From: Cytobacillus firmus NBRC 15306
GTDB lineage: Bacteria > Bacillota > Bacilli > Bacillales > Cytobacillaceae
Length of the DNA stretch: 57,168 bases
Assembly: GCF_001591465.1 (NCBI RefSeq)
Contig: NZ_BCUY01000020.1
Coordinates: 1-57,168 of the forward strand
Direction: 5' to 3'
The notes beneath the pieces were generated by a model, which was given only the letters and a program-made list of their open reading frames with translations, searched no databases and was not told the origin of the DNA. Within the stretch, counting starts at the first letter, position 1. The number at the start of each line of letters is the position of its first letter. This document shows positions 54,002 to 57,168 of the stretch, in pieces. Both the position numbers and the translations under genes were made by a program.

Positions 54002-55156
54002 TTATCCTCCGATCTTTTCCTTCACAGGGGTCCAAATGCCGCTTTTTTCTGCTTCTTCAATTGCCTCTTCGGCTGAGTTCCGCAAAAGCGTGACATGGCC
54101 CATCTTGCGTTTATATTTGGCATCCTTTTTTCCGTACAAGTGTATCTTCCAGTCATCCAATTCAGGTATTTTCTTAATTAAAGGCTCCTGGTGCTCTCCT
54201 AGTATGTTTACCATAACAGCCGGTTTTAATAGCTCCGTGCTGCCAAGCGGCCAATTGCAAACCGCACGGATGTGCTGTTCAAACTGGGAGGTTTCGCAGG
54301 CTTCAATCGAATAATGGCCTGAGTTATGCGGACGGGGCGCAAGCTCGTTAATGTAAATCTGTCCGTCTTTTGTCAGAAACATTTCGACTGCCAATGTACC
54401 GACAAGGCTTAAAGCTTCTGCCAGCTGGTTTGCTGCATTTACTGCCCTTTCCTCAGCTTCAGCTGTGATCATGGCCGGCACAATGGTCTGGTGCAGAATG
54501 TTTTCTTTATGGATATTTTCCCCGACTGGAAATACCGCTTTTTCTCCCGAGATATTCCGGCAGATAATAACCGATATTTCCTTTTCGAAAGCTATCCATT
54601 TTTCAAGGACGCACACGCCATGCTCAAGAAGCTGTGCAGCCTTCTTAATATCCTGCCCGCTCTTGATCACAACTTGCCCTTTTCCGTCATATCCGCCTCT
54701 GGATGTCTTTAATACCGCTGGATAGCCAAGCTTTTCTATATTATCATAAATATCTTTTTCAGTCGTAATGACCGCATACGGCGCTACCTCACAGCCAGCT
54801 CTTTGGATGGATGCTTTTTCCTTTGTCCGGTCCTGGGTGATTTCCAGCACCTCGCTCCCCTGTGGGACGTACGCATTTGCACATAGCCACTCAAGAGCTT
54901 CCGCACTGATATTTTCAAATTCATATGTTACAACATCACTGACGTCAGCTAACTCTTTTATAGAATCTAAATAACCATATTCGCCAAGGATTTTAATATC
55001 CGCAACCTGGCCGCAAGGAGAGTCTTCTGCTGGATCCAAAACGGCAATCCTGAAGCCATTTGCTTTTGCTGCTAGTGCCATCATTCTCCCAAGCTGTCCC
55101 CCGCCAATAATTCCAATTGTTTGTCCAGGTAAAATTGTTTTATTAGACAAGTTCAT
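54002..55156 (-). CDS. purK: N5-CAIR synthetase
   Basis: 384 residues from the ATG at 55156, which overlaps the purE end by 14 bp; the longer frame reading into purE is not used. ATP-grasp enzyme: AIR + ATP + bicarbonate to N5-[20 protein letters not shown] at the N-terminus and [15 protein letters not shown] are diagnostic. Confidence 0.96.
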   Translation of the reverse strand: MNLSNKTILPGQTIGIIGGGQLGRMMALAAKANGFRIAVLDPAEDSPCGQVADIKILGEYGYLDSIKELADVSDVVTYEFENISAEALEWLCANAYVPQGSEVLEITQDRTKEKASIQRAGCEVAPYAVITTEKDIYDNIEKLGYPAVLKTSRGGYDGKGQVVIKSGQDIKKAAQLLEHGVCVLEKWIAFEKEISVIICRNISGEKAVFPVGENIHKENILHQTIVPAMITAEAEERAVNAANQLAEALSLVGTLAVEMFLTKDGQIYINELAPRPHNSGHYSIEACETSQFEQHIRAVCNWPLGSTELLKPAVMVNILGEHQEPLIKKIPELDDWKIHLYGKKDAKYKRKMGHVTLLRNSAEEAIEEAEKSGIWTPVKEKIGG

Positions 55157-55631
55157 CACTGCTTTCCAGTACTTCCTGTTTTGTTTTATCTCTTTTTGAC
55201 TGAAGACGTTCTGCAATGGCTTTATCAAAAGCGCCAAGGATTTGTGCTGCCAGCAATCCAGCGTTAACGGCGCCTGCTTTTCCAATTGCAACTGTTGCAA
55301 CCGGGACGCCGCCGGGCATCTGAACAATGGACAGCAATGAATCCAGTCCGTTTAGAGCTTTTGATTGGACCGGGACTCCAATGACAGGAAGAGTCGTTTT
55401 TGCTGCAACCATTCCTGGCAGGTGTGCCGCTCCTCCTGCACCAGCAATAATTACCTTGATTCCTCTGTCTCTTGCCTGCTCAGCATATTCAAACATAAGA
55501 TCTGGAGTCCGATGGGCTGAAACAACCTTTTTTTCATAGGGGATTTCAAGCTCTTCCAGAATTCCGCAAGCGTGCTTCATTGTCTCCCAATCTGATTTGC
55601 TTCCCATAATGACTGCTGCTTGTGCGCTCAT
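55143..55631 (-). CDS. purE: N5-CAIR mutase
   Basis: 162 residues from the ATG at 55631 (GGAGG upstream). Converts N5-CAIR to [26 protein letters not shown] and [11 protein letters not shown] are the class I PurE signatures. First gene of the operon, about 27 nt after the riboswitch terminator. Confidence 0.97.
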   Translation of the reverse strand: MSAQAAVIMGSKSDWETMKHACGILEELEIPYEKKVVSAHRTPDLMFEYAEQARDRGIKVIIAGAGGAAHLPGMVAAKTTLPVIGVPVQSKALNGLDSLLSIVQMPGGVPVATVAIGKAGAVNAGLLAAQILGAFDKAIAERLQSKRDKTKQEVLESSDELV

Positions 55632-55657
55632 TCTTTCTCCTCCAAATCGTCCAATAT

Positions 55658-55710
55658 AAAAAACCCGCACAGACCCTTCTCTTAATACGAGAGAAAGTAA
55701 TCTGTCCGGG
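55658..55710 (-). terminator. Riboswitch-controlled terminator of the pur leader
   Basis: CCCGGACAGA pairs with TCTGTGCGGG (one mismatch), with an inner TTCTCT/AGAGAA stem, followed by six T on the minus strand. Its loop side contains CTTTCTCTCGTA, which can instead pair with the 3' side of aptamer helix P1. Confidence 0.88.
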
Positions 55711-55784
55711 CTAAAAAGAACCGTAAGGAAGACACCTGCAAACGGCAGGAACCATTCCTTCTACATGCCAGGCATATCAGCTTT

Positions 55785-55856
55785 CCCTCATAGTCCAGCA
55801 ATTTACGGTTGCCGGGTAGAAACTTATGGGCCCTATTCCCATTATTATACGAGGGG
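55785..55856 (-). promoter_or_regulatory. Guanine riboswitch aptamer (purine riboswitch)
   Basis: The minus strand has the purine aptamer pattern: P1 CCCCTCGTAT...ACTATGAGGG, P2 ATGGG/CCCAT, J2/3 AAGTTTCTACC, and P3 with loop CCGTAAA. The specificity base (position 74 in xpt numbering) is C in GACTAT, so it binds guanine or hypoxanthine, not adenine. L2 is AATAGGG where AATATGG is usual; the changed base is the flipped-out U36. Confidence 0.95.
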
Positions 55857-55883
55857 TTTATTCACGTTTTATTAACTACCACC

Positions 55884-55913
55884 ATATTAACAACATACCT
55901 GATACTCTGTCAA
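55884..55913 (-). promoter_or_regulatory. SigA promoter of the pur operon
   Basis: Minus strand TTGACA (55913-55908), 18-nt spacer, TAATAT (55889-55884). The predicted start near 55877 leaves about 20 nt before the aptamer. Confidence 0.8.
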
Positions 55914-55917
55914 TTGA

Positions 55918-55961
55918 AAAATCGAACAATACTAAAAGTCAGACAATTAATGTTCGTGTTT
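55918..55961 (-). promoter_or_regulatory. PurR operator: two inverted PurBoxes
   Basis: AAAATCGAACAAT (55918-55930) and its inverted partner around GTTCG (55949-55961) match the Bacillus PurBox AWWWCCGAACWWT, each with one or two mismatches, 18 bp apart, just upstream of the -35. B. subtilis PurR binds such pairs and represses unless PRPP is high. Confidence 0.8.
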
Positions 55962-56167
55962 TAATCTTCTACTAGTTTTGCTTCAAAAACAATCTGCCGG
56001 CCAGCCGGCTCATAATCGACCTTTCCGCCTGTCTTAACTTCTTTAAAAATAGGCTTCTCAGTCCTTCTAACAGGTATATATCCTGCCTTTTTAATTCTTT
56101 CCAGGCACTGGTCAATCGTTTCATTTTCCTGAACTTCAAATGACATTTTGTTCTTGCCTTTACTCAT
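55961..56167 (-). CDS. yebG: NETI-motif protein YebG
   Basis: 68 residues with the NETI motif ([20 protein letters not shown]) and the RRTEKPIF segment. Function unknown. Overlaps yebE by 4 bp (translational coupling) and precedes purE as in B. subtilis. Confidence 0.9.
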   Translation of the reverse strand: MSKGKNKMSFEVQENETIDQCLERIKKAGYIPVRRTEKPIFKEVKTGGKVDYEPAGRQIVFEAKLVED

Positions 56168-56706
56168 TGAGATAACTTTCCTCTCTTAACAGATTTCACC
56201 CAGAAGCCGCCATGAATCGTTTTTGGCTCATAAGCGATGATGAAGGCCTTAGGATCCAGTTCTTTAATCGTCTGATAAAGCTTTAATTCATATTTTCTCG
56301 GTGTCAGGATCTGCAGGGCCATCCGATCGCCTTCGAGTCCGTTAGCAGCCCAGTTGGTTACGCCATACCCTTTCTCCCTTAAAGCTTTAGGGAGGTCTCT
56401 GTCATATTCCTTTGTAATTACATTTACGGTAATATAGCCCAGAGCAAGCTTCTCTTCAATTTTCATGCCGACAATAACACCGATTCCATAACCGACTGCA
56501 TAAGCAATCAAATTTTGTATTTCATTCAGGTTATCCAGCACCAGCCCCAGTCCAATGACATAAATAACAACTTCGATCGTGCTGATAAAAGCTGCCAGGT
56601 AACGCTGTCCCTTAAGCGTCAGAATCATCCTGATGGTAAAAAATGATACATATACGATATTAATGATCAGAATAATAGCGACCATAATAAAACTGTTTTC
56701 CAGCAA
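56164..56706 (-). CDS. yebE: DUF2179 membrane protein YebE
   Basis: 180 residues from a TTG start (AAGGAGG seven bases upstream). Three N-terminal membrane segments (about 5-24, 36-56 and 65-83), then a cytosolic DUF2179 domain (about 110-175). Related proteins are of unknown function. Coupled to yebG. Confidence 0.9.
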   Translation of the reverse strand: MLENSFIMVAIILIINIVYVSFFTIRMILTLKGQRYLAAFISTIEVVIYVIGLGLVLDNLNEIQNLIAYAVGYGIGVIVGMKIEEKLALGYITVNVITKEYDRDLPKALREKGYGVTNWAANGLEGDRMALQILTPRKYELKLYQTIKELDPKAFIIAYEPKTIHGGFWVKSVKRGKLSQ

Positions 56707-56768
56707 TGCAAGTCCTCCTTCATAGGGAATTAAGAGGCAAATGAGTGTCCTCTCCCCATTAAGTCCCT

Positions 56769-56797
56769 ATTGTACAAAAGAAATTGGCTTTTGATAA
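56769..56797 (-). promoter_or_regulatory. Probable SigA promoter of yebE-yebG
   Basis: Minus strand TTATCA (56797-56792), 17-nt spacer, TACAAT (56774-56769), about 63 nt before the start codon. Confidence 0.5.
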
Positions 56798-56916
56798 CTC
56801 TTTTTCAAAAATTGATTCTTTGTGTATAGGTTATCCTTTTTTGAGTGGGATGAAACGGCTTATCCGTTTATGGATCTTATTGAGGCTATATAAAGGAGAG
56901 AGGTTCGCAACAGTTT

Positions 56917-57012
56917 TATCTAGCAGGTTTTGGAGATTATCTAGCATGTATGGACTTTTATCTAACAAGTTTTCATTTTTATCTAACATATCGTGAAGCT
57001 TATCTTACATTT
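56917..57012 (-). repeat. Helically phased short-repeat array E (TGYTAGATAAAA type)
   Basis: TATCTAGCA/TATCTAACA units start at 56917, 56938, 56959, 56980 and 57001 (the last is TATCTTACA); all distances are exactly 21. Spacers differ. On the minus strand the unit reads TGYTAGATAAAA. It occupies the otherwise gene-free 56.8-57.1 kb region. Confidence 0.83.
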
Positions 57013-57168
57013 GGGAAAATATTTTTTGAAGAGAACAGATATAACTTTTAAAACAGTCGGCGGAATAAGGAGTGGCGCATACAATTTGAGCCTGACGCAT
57101 ATCTGCATTTTTCAATAAAAACAAGAGTCCAGTTGATTCAGAAACCTATAATTACACACAAAAAAGAG
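57013..57168. other. Gene-free end of the window
   Basis: AT-rich sequence after array E. I see no coding frame with a ribosome binding site; it may belong to the regulatory region of a gene outside the window. Confidence 0.35.

Noticed and set aside
54002..55327. A 441-residue start for purK
   Set aside because: The first 57 residues are a shifted reading of the purE 3' end; the ATG at 55156 matches the family start.

Overview
The window looks like a chromosomal segment of a Bacillus-type Firmicute (Bacillaceae, in the Bacillus/Cytobacillus/Mesobacillus range). The evidence is low-to-moderate GC, strong GGAGG ribosome binding sites with occasional TTG and GTG starts, SigA- and SigB-type promoters, and a gene order that in two long blocks follows the known Bacillus subtilis order. 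There is no prophage, IS element, CRISPR array, rRNA or tRNA that I can support.

Layout, left to right. 0.1-10 kb is a mixed accessory region: a secreted M28 aminopeptidase, a one-domain FAD protein, a small HTH protein, an orphan PAS histidine kinase, the xpaC/yaaN pair, a secreted SH3-C39 protein and a secreted phosphodiesterase. 10-25 kb holds rlmCD, dagK, a TetR regulator, an orphan zinc anti-sigma-like protein, plsY, a DUF421 protein, a SigB-promoted STAS protein, a phosphoesterase, ppaC, a nitronate monooxygenase-like protein, a thioredoxin-fold protein and the gatCAB operon. 25-32 kb is metabolic: a cupin, yueI, isocitrate lyase, a decayed rsbR-like pseudogene, a proline/sodium symporter preceded by a 34-residue membrane peptide, pncA and rocA. 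32-42 kb (all minus strand) is yerA-yerB-yerC-pcrB-pcrA-ligA-camS. 42.6-56 kb is the complete de novo IMP operon purEKBCSQLFMNHD, read leftwards from a PurR-box promoter through a guanine riboswitch to a terminator at 42.57 kb. yebE and yebG lie upstream of it.

How the genes fit together. The pur operon carries out the route from phosphoribosyl pyrophosphate to IMP and is controlled twice, by two PurBoxes and by the riboswitch. opuE, rocA, pncA and aceA serve proline, NAD and acetate/fatty-acid carbon use. GatCAB makes Gln-tRNA(Gln)/Asn-tRNA(Asn). PcrA, LigA and PcrB are replication/repair and lipid genes. Stress control shows as two SigB-type promoters (upstream of the STAS gene and of opuE) and the rsbR-like remains.

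Most unusual signal. Five intergenic arrays (near 11.7, 17.5, 25.1, 47.3 and 56.95 kb) each carry five or six copies of a locus-specific 8-13 nt motif at 20-21 bp spacing, about two DNA helical turns, separated by unrelated spacers. Four of the five lie just downstream of a gene and, by my orientation, read in the same sense as it. One sits inside the pur operon. They are not codon-periodic, not simple tandem duplications and not CRISPR. I do not know a described family that matches them.
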